Source of the DNA: Providencia sp. R33
GTDB taxonomy: Bacteria; Pseudomonadota; Gammaproteobacteria; Enterobacterales; Enterobacteriaceae
Assembly (NCBI RefSeq): GCF_019343475.1
Contig: NZ_CP072453.1
Span: 3,596,001-3,660,000, forward strand
Reading direction: 5' to 3'
Length of the DNA: 64,000 bases
The position numbers and the translations under genes were made by a program. This document shows, one piece after another, positions 54,509 to 63,746 of the stretch; positions within the stretch are counted from its first letter, which is position 1; every line of letters starts with the position of its first letter. The notes under the pieces were generated by a model, which did no database searches, had not been told where the DNA came from, and was given only the letters and a program-made list of their open reading frames with translations.

Positions 54509-55525
54509 TTATTTTCTTTTACCATTAAGTTTTTCAAGCAAATAGCGAATACCTGACAAGCTCCCAGACCAATAGGCGCCTTGTTTGAGTAAATGTTTAT
54601 ATTCCTTTTTTCTTTCAACAAACTTAGTCGCTGGCTTTAAGTCTACAGTTGACCAAGGTGACTGAGTGAGTGCCTGATAAAACGGCTTTGAGGCAGGATA
54701 ATTTGCCCATGTGTGCCAAGGCTTACTCACACCAGTATAGTGAACCAATACCGTTTCTGGCGTAATAACGTGTTGATATTTTTGGTGAGTTGAATCAGAA
54801 AGCTCATTTTTTAGCGTATAAACAGTATTAAACTTTTGATTTAATAGAACTAAGTCATCTTTCAAAATCAGGTTTAATACATCCTGATCTGGGTACTTGT
54901 AGCGCTGTTTTGCATCTTTTTCTGACAACCGTTCAAAACAATGCTCCGTGACTTGTCTTTCATGCCATTTTTTTAAGTTTACAAACATGACGCCTGAATT
55001 AAAGTACGTTTCAGTTAATTCTGGAGTATGAAGCCTTGTGCCACTTTTGGTTCTTACACCAATATCATCAGCAACAACACCGCAAACCTTATCTGCAATT
55101 AAATCCGCGGCTAAATCAATAACTCCATTGCACATTACATCAGCATCTAAATACAATGCAAAGTCATAGTCAGCTGATAAATAATCTAGTGCGATTAATC
55201 GAAAATACATTGCAGAAGACCAAACATCTGACGCTGGTAGTGTTTTTAGTGATTCATTATCTAATTCATAAATATGAAATTCAGCCAAAAATTGCTTCGA
55301 AATAACCTTAAGCTTTTCTAAAAAATTAGAGTCCACCTTATCCAGAAAATAATGAAACCTAAAATGTGTGTGGGGGTTATTAATAAGTACTGAGACCGCT
55401 GAAACACCCGCGCCAAATTGATAGTTTTCATCAGAGCCATAAATAACATCAAGGCATGACAATGCAACGTCATCACTGCTCGTGTATTCTTTTATCAAAT
55501 ATTTGTTTGTTATAAGGTTATTCAT
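54509..55525 (-). CDS. Family 8 glycosyltransferase, WaaI/WaaJ-like (copy 2)
   Basis: A 338-aa GT8 enzyme with VIYGSDENYQFGAGVSAVSVL, LYLDADVMC (DxD) and YPDQDVLNLIL, then LVHYTGVSKPWHTWANYP. LPS members transfer glucose or galactose from UDP-sugars to outer core. It overlaps waaL by 8 bp. It is a paralogue of the GT8 gene at 56771. Confidence 0.9.
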   Translation of the reverse strand: MNNLITNKYLIKEYTSSDDVALSCLDVIYGSDENYQFGAGVSAVSVLINNPHTHFRFHYFLDKVDSNFLEKLKVISKQFLAEFHIYELDNESLKTLPASDVWSSAMYFRLIALDYLSADYDFALYLDADVMCNGVIDLAADLIADKVCGVVADDIGVRTKSGTRLHTPELTETYFNSGVMFVNLKKWHERQVTEHCFERLSEKDAKQRYKYPDQDVLNLILKDDLVLLNQKFNTVYTLKNELSDSTHQKYQHVITPETVLVHYTGVSKPWHTWANYPASKPFYQALTQSPWSTVDLKPATKFVERKKEYKHLLKQGAYWSGSLSGIRYLLEKLNGKRK

Positions 55526-56756
55526 GGTTTTTTATCTTCTGTTCATCTGCACTGTGACCCATCATAGAGATTAAGAAACCTAAAAGAACACCCAAAGGCT
55601 TAAGATCGACTTGCTCAAACATTCCTCGAACTAGATAAAAACCAATAAGACTCAATAATAATGCAATAAATGCAAAATAGATTTCAGGCTCAGCTGAGGC
55701 AATTTTTATCTCTTTTATTGAGGAATAACACATTGACAGAAATACAGCACCAAATGCAATTAGCCCAGCAATACCTGCACCAAACCATATATAAAGCCAG
55801 ATATTATGGGGCCCGATTGACGTCTTAAATGTCCACTCAGGATGTTCTTTTATTACGCTGTTATATTTTTCATGGTAAATTTTGTCACCAAATCCATATC
55901 CAATGATTGGATTTTCCTTGATTAACTCAAGAGCAGTACCTTGGGTACCATTAGTATATCTATGAGTGCTATCCGTTTGCTCAAGTTTATAAAAAAGTTT
56001 TTTGCTTGTATCTGGATAAATTGATTTGATTGAAACAAGTGAAACTAACGATAGACATAATACAACCCCAATGAGTTTCCATGGTCGTTTAAAACATAAA
56101 AATAATAACCCAGAAACCGCAATAGCCACCCATGCCCCTCGCGCAAGTGTTCCAAGTAAAACAAATAAAAATACCGCACTTAAAATATAAAAATAGATTA
56201 ATTTATATTTAGGTGACAAGTACCAAAGAATAGGAAGAATTGGAAAGAAAAATACTAACGCATCCGAAACATGCCTAAAATCATAGGTAGTAAATGGCAA
56301 AATACCATGCTGATAAGCGGCATAGTACCGAGACAACTCAACAAGCAGAATAACGACCAGCGACACAATGAAGCTTATTAGCAGCAATTTTGAAATCGCT
56401 TTTAAGCTCTCTCGATACAGGATAATTGGAAATAAAAATGATAAACTCAAGATCCCATAATTTAATAAATTATTATTAATCACCTTAATAGACACACTAG
56501 GAATATCTGAATAACTTATTGATAAATATAGTATAATAGAGAAAGAAACAACACCATATAACAGTTTGTTATTCAATCTTTTCAGTACATTTTTTGTATC
56601 TAAAAAAAGATATGCCAATGAGGTAGTAACCATCAAATAAAACAAAATATGCTTATATCTTGTCACATTTTCCACAAAAAAAAGAACAACAAATATTAGT
56701 ACCAACGCCCGATTATACTTTGAGAGAATTTTTTCATTTCTTTCTAAAAAAGACAT
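55518..56756 (-). CDS. waaL: O-antigen ligase WaaL
   Basis: A 412-aa inner-membrane protein with about 12 helices and a large periplasmic loop. It has LLGTLARGAWVAI before the loop and PHNIWLYIWFGAGIAGL after, with the conserved His in the PHN segment, plus ENPIIGYGFG. It joins undecaprenyl-linked O-polysaccharide to the lipid A-core. It lies within the core operon between two GT8 genes, unlike E. coli where it follows rfaC. Confidence 0.92.
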   Translation of the reverse strand: MSFLERNEKILSKYNRALVLIFVVLFFVENVTRYKHILFYLMVTTSLAYLFLDTKNVLKRLNNKLLYGVVSFSIILYLSISYSDIPSVSIKVINNNLLNYGILSLSFLFPIILYRESLKAISKLLLISFIVSLVVILLVELSRYYAAYQHGILPFTTYDFRHVSDALVFFFPILPILWYLSPKYKLIYFYILSAVFLFVLLGTLARGAWVAIAVSGLLFLCFKRPWKLIGVVLCLSLVSLVSIKSIYPDTSKKLFYKLEQTDSTHRYTNGTQGTALELIKENPIIGYGFGDKIYHEKYNSVIKEHPEWTFKTSIGPHNIWLYIWFGAGIAGLIAFGAVFLSMCYSSIKEIKIASAEPEIYFAFIALLLSLIGFYLVRGMFEQVDLKPLGVLLGFLISMMGHSADEQKIKNHE

Positions 56757-56770
56757 AAATTACCCAATTA

Positions 56771-57784
56771 TTATTTATTTAATTTAACCCAAAAATACTG
56801 AAGATTATTTTTTATCCCAGCAACAACTTTCCCTTGGTTAAATAAGTGCTTAGCACAATAACGTAAATGATTACTACTCTTTGCTTTTAATAAAGGAATA
56901 TCTTTCCATGGCGACGCATTTTTTGCATCAACAAAAGACTGTGCTGTTGGATAAGACGCCCATTCATGCCAAGGCTTTGTGGGGCCAATATAGTGAATCA
57001 AAACGGTATCTGGTGTTATTGGATTTTCTTTTTTGCCTTTTTGTAGCTCATAATTGATGCTGTATTGCGTATTATATTTTCCATCAAGGTAAATAACTTT
57101 CCCTGTTAATAGCATATTTAAAATATCCTGGTCTAAATAGGATAACTTAGCTTTAACAGAATCTTGAGAAAGTAATTCCATTGCCTTCGTCGATATGTCA
57201 AATTTTGACCAATTCACTAAGTTAAGAATTAAAAAACCTGCATTAAAATACCCTGAAGCAATACTTGGGATCTCTAAAGCATCCGCTCTTCTCTGCCACC
57301 ATACGCTATCTCTTTCAGGTACCACCGCTGCAACTTGATTATTCTCAAACTGAATGTTTAATAGCGGTTTCAATGAGCCTTGGCACATAATATCCGCATC
57401 CATGTAGATCATTCGTTCTAATTGATTCGAAAAATAATCCGCAATAATAAACCTAAAATAGGTGGCATAGGACCAGTTTTTAGTACTTGGTAATGACTTT
57501 AGTTGTTCACAATCAACAAGATATATTTTAATACTGGTTTTGTATTGTTCTGCAAGCGCCTTAAATAATCGAGATTGTTCATCGTCAAAATAGTCTGTAA
57601 AAACATGAAATGAGAATGAGATATCAGAATTTGTTTTTAATAGTGATGCGATGGAAATTCCACAACCATATAAAAAGTTACGGTCAATGCCATACGAAAT
57701 ATGCAAGCTACTATCAGTAATAACTGCAGCAGATGATGATAAATCAATCTGTGTTGTGACTGCATTTTCCTTATTGAAGAACAT
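56771..57784 (-). CDS. Family 8 glycosyltransferase, WaaO/WaaI-like (copy 1)
   Basis: A 337-aa GT8 enzyme with ISYGIDRNFLYGCGISIASLL, MIYMDADIMCQG (DxD) and YLDQDILNMLL, then LIHYIGPTKPWHEWASYP. These are the WaaI/WaaO/WaaJ hallmarks. It follows waaP and most likely adds the next outer-core hexose after the WaaG glucose. Confidence 0.9.
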   Translation of the reverse strand: MFFNKENAVTTQIDLSSSAAVITDSSLHISYGIDRNFLYGCGISIASLLKTNSDISFSFHVFTDYFDDEQSRLFKALAEQYKTSIKIYLVDCEQLKSLPSTKNWSYATYFRFIIADYFSNQLERMIYMDADIMCQGSLKPLLNIQFENNQVAAVVPERDSVWWQRRADALEIPSIASGYFNAGFLILNLVNWSKFDISTKAMELLSQDSVKAKLSYLDQDILNMLLTGKVIYLDGKYNTQYSINYELQKGKKENPITPDTVLIHYIGPTKPWHEWASYPTAQSFVDAKNASPWKDIPLLKAKSSNHLRYCAKHLFNQGKVVAGIKNNLQYFWVKLNK

Positions 57785-57813
57785 GTATTCTATCTCTCTA
57801 ATTTCGATTGTAT

Positions 57814-58611
57814 TTACAGTGACTTTCTAATTGTACGTTCTTTAATCTTTTCAGCTTTATGGCTGACTTTTTCGATAAGCGCTTGCTCTTGTTTTAAAAT
57901 TTCTTTTAATGGTAAAGCAAAATAAATCTTCATAAAACGAAAAATATCGCGCTGTGTTAAACCAATATTCAATGAAGAATAATAGAGGCCAATCAAATCT
58001 TTGTCACGCCAGCGCATTGGAACGGATGTTCTGAGCTGCGCACGGTGTAAGTCAATCACAGATATTTTTAATTCGTCTTCTTTTTCAGTGAAAGGCAAGT
58101 GCAATAAGAAGTGACAAATATAGCAGTCGCGATGGTTAATGCCCGCTTTATGCATACCACGAACCATTTCGGCGACTCGGCGAATAATCATTTGCTTCGT
58201 GGGAAATAGCGGAGGTTCATTTAACCAATTTGCACAATAATCTTCCAAACTAATCGTTGGCGTTAAGTCTTCAGTAATAATAAAGGAATGGCGACGAAGT
58301 GGATTTATTCCTTTTTGCCCAAAAGCACGCCCATTCATCGTATCGACACCCACTTGCGTAAGTCGATGAATCGCATTCCATTCTCTATCTGCACCTAAAA
58401 CAGGTAACCGAAAAGAAATCAGGTTCTTCAGGACTTCTTTTAAGGTCGTCCCGTAATGAATTTTGATAAAATAGCTATGGCCTTCTACCTCAAAACGCAG
58501 TGTTTTTCGGGTTTCTAATGCACGAAAAACCTCACCGTGTAGTTTATCCGCTTCAATAAATGGGTCTTTATTTTGCCAAAGCGCATCAAAAGGCGGTTTT
58601 AATTCAATCAT
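57814..58611 (-). CDS. waaP: LPS core heptose(I) kinase
   Basis: A 265-aa kinase, the same length as E. coli WaaP/RfaP, phosphorylating the first heptose. It has VLGADREWNAIHRL, IITEDLTPTISLEDYC, GINHRDCYICHFLLHL (catalytic Asp) and ISVIDLHRAQ. It overlaps waaG by 8 bp. Phosphorylated core is important for outer-membrane stability. Confidence 0.97.
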   Translation of the reverse strand: MIELKPPFDALWQNKDPFIEADKLHGEVFRALETRKTLRFEVEGHSYFIKIHYGTTLKEVLKNLISFRLPVLGADREWNAIHRLTQVGVDTMNGRAFGQKGINPLRRHSFIITEDLTPTISLEDYCANWLNEPPLFPTKQMIIRRVAEMVRGMHKAGINHRDCYICHFLLHLPFTEKEDELKISVIDLHRAQLRTSVPMRWRDKDLIGLYYSSLNIGLTQRDIFRFMKIYFALPLKEILKQEQALIEKVSHKAEKIKERTIRKSL

Positions 58612-59728
58612 CTTGGCATCCTAAAATAATATCAGCGGCCTTTTGCGGTAGGCTGTATAAGTCTTCCGTATCTGCAAAGTATTGTGCATTTTTAACCCAC
58701 TGCATGCGCTTATTGGCATCTTCTAAACCATTTTGTAATGCATAATTGAGCTGTGACTGTTCAAAAGGTTCGTTAATAACGACTCCGCACTGGGCTTTTT
58801 GAATAAATGAGGCATAACCACAAACTTCAGTGACAATAATCGGTAATCCCGCCGTAATCGCTTCCAGTAAGACAATACCAGCAGCCTCTTGGTAAGCAGG
58901 ATGCATTAAGATATCGGCCGCAGCCATTAATTCTGCAATATCATTACGCCCACTAAAGAAAGAAACTTGCTGACTAATGCCTAATGTTTCCGCTAAGCGC
59001 TGGTATTTAGCGGGCTTATCTTGCCCGACCACCATCAACAAGGTGTTTTTCTTGATATTCTCTGGTAGTGCAGCAAAGGCTCTTAACGTGCGGTCAATGC
59101 CTTTACGTTTAAAATCAGAACCCACTTGCAGCAGTAAAAACGCAGACTCAGGGATTTGATTTTTTTGGCGATAAATTCGTTTTGCGTCGGCAATTTGCTT
59201 GTCGTATTTACGATCTAAAGCAATACCTGGAGGCAGCATGTGGAAGCGAATGTCTTCAGTTTGGTAGTGCTGTTTAAAATGTTTAATTTGATGTGGCGTT
59301 AACATTAATAGCTGAGTGGGTTTACCCACTTCAAAAACCGCTTTTTCAAATGCAGCATAATGCTTATAACGCGGTGTCAGCTTATAGAAAAAGCCTTTTT
59401 CTTCAGCAACTTTCTGCGCATAACACACATCCGCAGCATAATAGACGTCCAAGCCAGGCATCTTATTAAAACCCACGATGCGATCAACGGGGTACTGCTT
59501 GATATTGGCGAGTACCCAATCACAATACTGTGCATTCCTGCCATGATTCGTGCTTGCAGACACGGGAACAATGATAACCTCAAAACCATCAGGTTTTTCA
59601 CCTTCCCATGACTGAGTATACACTCGCACGTGATGACCCCGAGATTGGCATTCTGTCGCAATACGTAAAAAATCGCGCTGTAAACCACCAAAAGGGAAGT
59701 ATTTATACAAACAAAATGCCAATTTCAT
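58604..59728 (-). CDS. waaG: LPS glucosyltransferase I
   Basis: A 374-aa GT4 enzyme identical in length to E. coli WaaG; it adds the first outer-core glucose to heptose II. It has FCLYKYFPFGGLQRDFLRIA, GFNKMPGLDVYYAADVCYA, LLQVGSDFKRKGIDR and HPAYQEAAGIVLLEAITAG. It lies one base after waaQ. Confidence 0.97.
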   Translation of the reverse strand: MKLAFCLYKYFPFGGLQRDFLRIATECQSRGHHVRVYTQSWEGEKPDGFEVIIVPVSASTNHGRNAQYCDWVLANIKQYPVDRIVGFNKMPGLDVYYAADVCYAQKVAEEKGFFYKLTPRYKHYAAFEKAVFEVGKPTQLLMLTPHQIKHFKQHYQTEDIRFHMLPPGIALDRKYDKQIADAKRIYRQKNQIPESAFLLLQVGSDFKRKGIDRTLRAFAALPENIKKNTLLMVVGQDKPAKYQRLAETLGISQQVSFFSGRNDIAELMAAADILMHPAYQEAAGIVLLEAITAGLPIIVTEVCGYASFIQKAQCGVVINEPFEQSQLNYALQNGLEDANKRMQWVKNAQYFADTEDLYSLPQKAADIILGCQDD

Positions 59729-59729
59729 A

Positions 59730-60794
59730 TTAATACCTTGTCATCATAGAACGAATATTCATTGGCAACAGCTTTTCAGTTGCTTTAATCACATCAGATG
59801 CAGGGATAATGGAGAGATATTTTTTATTTCGATCCAACTCATCCCGCGGCGGCATTGTTTCATAATCACCCGCCCAAAATTGCACTGCATGATCTGTCCA
59901 TGGACGCCAAAATATATGATTGGTTGCACCAAAAAGACATACAATAGGCGTATTTACCGCCGCTGCAATATGCATTGGAGCTGAATCTACGCCAATAAAT
60001 AGAGCTGCATGTGCAATCAACGCGCCGAGTTCAGGAAACGTCGTTTTACCCGCTAATTCAATCACTGGCTTTGTTTGGCAGCCATTCGCAATATTATTGA
60101 CACATTCAAGGTCTTCCTTGCTCGGCCCAGAGGTTAATACCACCTGGTAGCCACGTGATTGCAATGCATCAATGACTTCAGAGAATTTCTCATCATCCCA
60201 GCACTTAAAAATTTGCCGTGCTGTTGGCTGAATAACCACATAACTACTGTGCACACCTAAATCTAACAATCTTTGGTCAATATTTTTCCAATCATCCGCG
60301 GTATAAGACATCGTCAGATTTGTTTTAAGTTCTTTTAATTCCAACGGTTTCAGTACAGATAGATTATTTAAAACCACATGCTCCCCTTCGGGGACGGTTA
60401 AATGCGTAAAGCTATTACGCCAATATTTAGAATCACGATGACCAAATTGATGTGAGATTTTTGTTTCAGCAGGAATTGCACGCACCAATAAGCTAACCAT
60501 CCACTGATCCGCTAAATTCACCACTAAATCGTATTTATTTTTGCGCAGCGTTAAAAGCAATTTAATAAAATTGCACGCTTTACTGACCCCGCTACTTTTT
60601 TTATTCGCCATCCCATATAGCGCATTAATTTCGCTGTTTTCAGATAGAATAGGGAGCGTATCCTGATAGAGTAAAACATCAATTTCAGCATCAGGATATT
60701 GGTGTTTTAATGAGCTGATAACTGGCGTTGTCAGCAACATGTCCCCATGAAACCGCATCTTGATAACAAGAATTTTTTTAAACTGTTTTTTCAC
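59730..60794 (-). CDS. waaQ: LPS heptosyltransferase III
   Basis: A 354-aa GT9 enzyme adding the side-branch heptose. It has ILVIKMRFHGDMLLTTPVIS, VIQPTARQIFKCW and FIGVDSAPMHIAAAVNTPIVCLFG. The start is GTG, with weak AGAGTG upstream. It is the first gene of the leftward core operon. I found no ops (GGCGGTAG) element in the 160 bp before it, unlike E. coli. Confidence 0.95.
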   Translation of the reverse strand: MKKQFKKILVIKMRFHGDMLLTTPVISSLKHQYPDAEIDVLLYQDTLPILSENSEINALYGMANKKSSGVSKACNFIKLLLTLRKNKYDLVVNLADQWMVSLLVRAIPAETKISHQFGHRDSKYWRNSFTHLTVPEGEHVVLNNLSVLKPLELKELKTNLTMSYTADDWKNIDQRLLDLGVHSSYVVIQPTARQIFKCWDDEKFSEVIDALQSRGYQVVLTSGPSKEDLECVNNIANGCQTKPVIELAGKTTFPELGALIAHAALFIGVDSAPMHIAAAVNTPIVCLFGATNHIFWRPWTDHAVQFWAGDYETMPPRDELDRNKKYLSIIPASDVIKATEKLLPMNIRSMMTRY

Positions 60795-60953
60795 CAGGCA
60801 CTCTTAGTCAGGTCTATGTATAAAAAGTACAAAACGATAGATATTCGACAATAAATATCATTATTAATTCAACCAATATTTACTATGTTACTACTTTCAG
60901 AATAATGGTCATAGCCTCTCGTGCGCATATCTCTGCTCAATCAAAATTTAAGC

Positions 60954-60983
60954 AAAAAAAAACTCAGCCGAGGCTGAGTTTTT
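60954..60983. terminator. Terminator between rpmG and waaQ
   Basis: ACTCAGCC and GGCTGAGT form an 8-bp stem with a 2-nt turn, flanked by A and T runs on both sides. On the leftward strand it ends the rpmBG transcript. Confidence 0.92.
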
Positions 60984-60999
60984 AACGCAGAAAGCAAAA

Positions 61000-61167
61000 T
61001 TATTTGATTTTTGCTTCTTTGTAGATCACATGCTTACGAACTACTGGATCGAATTTTTTCAGTTCCAGTTTTTCTGGCATTGTGCGCTTGTTCTTCGTAG
61101 TGGTATAGAAGTGACCTGTACCTTCAGAAGAGACCAGCTTGATTTTCTCGCGAATACCTTTAGCCAT
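61000..61167 (-). CDS. rpmG: 50S ribosomal protein L33
   Basis: A 55-aa ribosomal protein: MAKGIREKIKLVSSEGTGHF at the start and KKFDPVVRKHVIYKEAKIK at the end, with the usual length. No cysteines are present, so it is the zinc-free (C-minus) type. It starts 11 bp after rpmB, the normal rpmB-rpmG pair. Confidence 0.98.
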   Translation of the reverse strand: MAKGIREKIKLVSSEGTGHFYTTTKNKRTMPEKLELKKFDPVVRKHVIYKEAKIK

Positions 61168-61178
61168 TTTTTAGCTCC

Positions 61179-61415
61179 TTAGTACTTCTCACCACGGGTA
61201 CGCAGTTCAGCAAGAACAGCATCAATACCCTTTTTATCGATAACACGCATACCTTTAGCAGATACACGCAGTGTTACGAAACGTTTCTCAGACTCAACCC
61301 AGAAACGGTGAGAGTGCAGGTTTGGCAAAAAACGACGTTTGGTCGCATTTAATGCGTGTGAACGGTTGTTACCGCTCATTGGACGCTTGCCGGTAACTTG
61401 GCAGACTCGTGACAT
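61179..61415 (-). CDS. rpmB: 50S ribosomal protein L28
   Basis: A 78-aa ribosomal protein with SRVCQVTGKRPMSGNNRSHA, TKRRFLPNLHSHRFW and a helical C-terminus. Length and neighbours match enteric rpmB. It is the first gene of rpmBG; the promoter lies in the 270-bp interval after radC. Confidence 0.98.
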   Translation of the reverse strand: MSRVCQVTGKRPMSGNNRSHALNATKRRFLPNLHSHRFWVESEKRFVTLRVSAKGMRVIDKKGIDAVLAELRTRGEKY

Positions 61416-61685
61416 GTCTATTCTCCAAAAATCTAATCAGCTCGAGCTTTTTTGTTCTGGGTATGGCCGCCTCGTCAGGCTTAGGAGCCCATCTCAGCAA
61501 ACTTTCATTGACTGAAAAAACCGTTTATACCTAAATAAAGATTTACAAAGACAAGTAAAAATTTACTGAGATAGGCCCTTCTCGCCAAACCCAAGATCCT
61601 TAAAGGTGGCGTAGTATACGCTTTCAATCGTTTTCACTCAAGCCCAACAGCGTAAAAGTTGTCATTTTTTAGGCAAAAAATGATT

Positions 61686-62351
61686 TTACAACCACCCTCG
61701 TTCCACAAAAGAGACACATTGCTTGTGCCCAACTACAAAATGATCAAGTAATTTCACCCCCATAATGGAGCATGCGCTCTGAATTCGCTCAGTCACCTGC
61801 CTGTCAGCTGTGCTAGGTTCAGGATTACCTGATGGGTGGTTATGCGCCAAGATGATTGAACTTGCATTCATTTTTATTGCAAAGCGAATAATTTCCCTTG
61901 GGTGTACCTCAACGCGATTTAATGTGCCCTTAAACATCTCTTCATGGCAAATAATTTGATTTTGGTTATTCAAAAATAACACAATAAAAACTTCACGCTC
62001 TTGCCCTGCAAACAAATCAAGTAACCTAGACTTTAAGAGATCTGGCCCGCTCATCACATCCTCATAAAGAAATTGCTCCGAAAAAAAACGGCGAGCTAAC
62101 TCACTAACAGCTTGTAGCTGTGTAAATTTGCAATGTCCCATCCCTTTGCATTGCATCAACCGCGCATAGTCTGCTTGAATCAATAGGTACAATGAACCAA
62201 ACTCCTTAATCAACCGCTCAGCCAGCCTCAAAACGGGTTCTCCTTGGCTACCTGTTCGCAAAAAAATAGCCAACAATTCGGCATCTGAAAGCGTTGCCGC
62301 ACCATAAGCAAGTAGCTTCTCTCTAGGCGGTAAGTTTTGGTATTCATTCAT
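61686..62351 (-). CDS. radC: RadC-family JAB/MPN protein
   Basis: A 221-aa protein with an N-terminal helix-hairpin-helix (CKGMGHCKFTQL) and a C-terminal JAMM domain: LAHNHPSGNPEPSTAD gives the HxH...S...D metal set. The earlier link to DNA repair was withdrawn and its role is unsettled. The ATG at 62351 with GGACG upstream gives the E. coli length (222); the frame is open to a TTG at 62411. Confidence 0.94.
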   Translation of the reverse strand: MNEYQNLPPREKLLAYGAATLSDAELLAIFLRTGSQGEPVLRLAERLIKEFGSLYLLIQADYARLMQCKGMGHCKFTQLQAVSELARRFFSEQFLYEDVMSGPDLLKSRLLDLFAGQEREVFIVLFLNNQNQIICHEEMFKGTLNRVEVHPREIIRFAIKMNASSIILAHNHPSGNPEPSTADRQVTERIQSACSIMGVKLLDHFVVGHKQCVSFVERGWL

Positions 62352-62534
62352 TATATCATTCGTCCCTGAATTCTCTCTCACCACTTTTATCGAGTTTTCA
62401 GTGGAAAACAATTGTGTTCGTGAGGCTTTGCGTAGCGCTTCGCAAAAATAATAAGTTGATGCGAAATCGAGCGCTCCCCCTAAACGTGCAATGTGGTAAT
62501 ATGCCGTTCATGTTGAGCAAAGTGGATAAAAATA

Positions 62535-63746
62535 ATGAATCAACTATCACTATTGGGTAAACAGATAGTTATTGGTATCAGTGGGGGCATCGCCGCCTAT
62601 AAAATTCCAGAACTGACACGTCGCTTGCGTGACCAAGGCGCGATTGTTCGTGTCGTTATGACTCAAGGCGCAAAGGCCTTTATTACCCCTCTGACCTTGC
62701 AAGCTGTTTCCGGTCACCCTGTTGCTGACGACTTATTAGATCCCGCCGCTGAAGCCGCAATGGGCCACATTGAGCTCGCAAAATGGGCTGACTTAATTAT
62801 TTTAGCCCCAGCAACTGCGGATTTAATTGCTAGACTTAATGCAGGGATGGCAAATGACTTGCTTACCACAATATGCCTTGCCAGCGCAGCTCCCATTGCG
62901 ATAGTGCCTGCAATGAACCAGCAAATGTACCGTGCACATGCAACACAAGATAATTTAACCAGATTGAAACAACGCCAATGTATAATTTGGGGGCCAGATG
63001 ACGGCAGTCAAGCTTGTGGTGATATTGGCCCTGGTCGCATGATTGATCCGCTCGAAATTGTTCGTTTGGCTGGTGAATATTTCAATCCTAAGCTAGATTT
63101 ACAAGGCATCAAACTGATGATCACCGCTGGTCCAACTCGTGAAGATTTAGACCCTGTGCGTTTTATCAGCAATCACAGCTCAGGAAAAATGGGGTTTGCT
63201 ATCGCACAAGCAGCAAGCCAACGAGGCGCTGATGTGACATTAATTTCAGGGCCAGTTAACCTCCCGACACCAATGGGTGTGAATCAAATAAATGTTATTA
63301 GCGGGTTAGATATGTATGAGCAAGTTCATCAATCTATCGCTGAACAAGATATTTTTATTGGCTGTGCTGCTGTTGCAGATTATCGAGCCAAAACTGTCGC
63401 TGAAAATAAAATTAAAAAACAAGGTGATGAGTTCACTATTACACTAGTGAAAAACCCAGATATTGTCGCTAGTGTCGGTGCTCTTACCAAAAATAGACCT
63501 TACGTTGTCGGATTTGCAGCTGAAACCCAAAATGTGGAAGAATATGCACGCCAAAAACGACAACAAAAACAATTAGATTTAATTTGTGCCAATGATGTTT
63601 CCCTTGCAGATAATGGGTTTAATAGCGATAACAACGCATTACACCTATTTGATGCCAATGGTGATACTCGGTTGCCACATAGCAGTAAAATTGAATTAAG
63701 CCACTATTTACTTGACGAGATACTTCAACGTTATGAAAAAAATTGA
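62535..63746 (+). CDS. coaBC: CoaBC: phosphopantothenoylcysteine decarboxylase / synthetase
   Basis: A bifunctional coenzyme A enzyme of 403 aa. The N-terminal flavin domain (CoaC) has GISGGIAAYKIPEL, catalytic H78 (AAMGHIELAKWAD), PAMNQQMY and the redox cysteine in GSQACGDIGPGRM. The C-terminal synthetase domain (CoaB) has TAGPTREDLDPVRFISNHSSG and the acylation-linked lysines. It overlaps dut by 14 bp. Confidence 0.98.
   Translation: MNQLSLLGKQIVIGISGGIAAYKIPELTRRLRDQGAIVRVVMTQGAKAFITPLTLQAVSGHPVADDLLDPAAEAAMGHIELAKWADLIILAPATADLIARLNAGMANDLLTTICLASAAPIAIVPAMNQQMYRAHATQDNLTRLKQRQCIIWGPDDGSQACGDIGPGRMIDPLEIVRLAGEYFNPKLDLQGIKLMITAGPTREDLDPVRFISNHSSGKMGFAIAQAASQRGADVTLISGPVNLPTPMGVNQINVISGLDMYEQVHQSIAEQDIFIGCAAVADYRAKTVAENKIKKQGDEFTITLVKNPDIVASVGALTKNRPYVVGFAAETQNVEEYARQKRQQKQLDLICANDVSLADNGFNSDNNALHLFDANGDTRLPHSSKIELSHYLLDEILQRYEKN

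Noticed and set aside
60795..60953. RfaH ops/JUMPstart element before waaQ, as in E. coli
   Set aside because: I read the leftward strand and found no GCGGTAG-type core.
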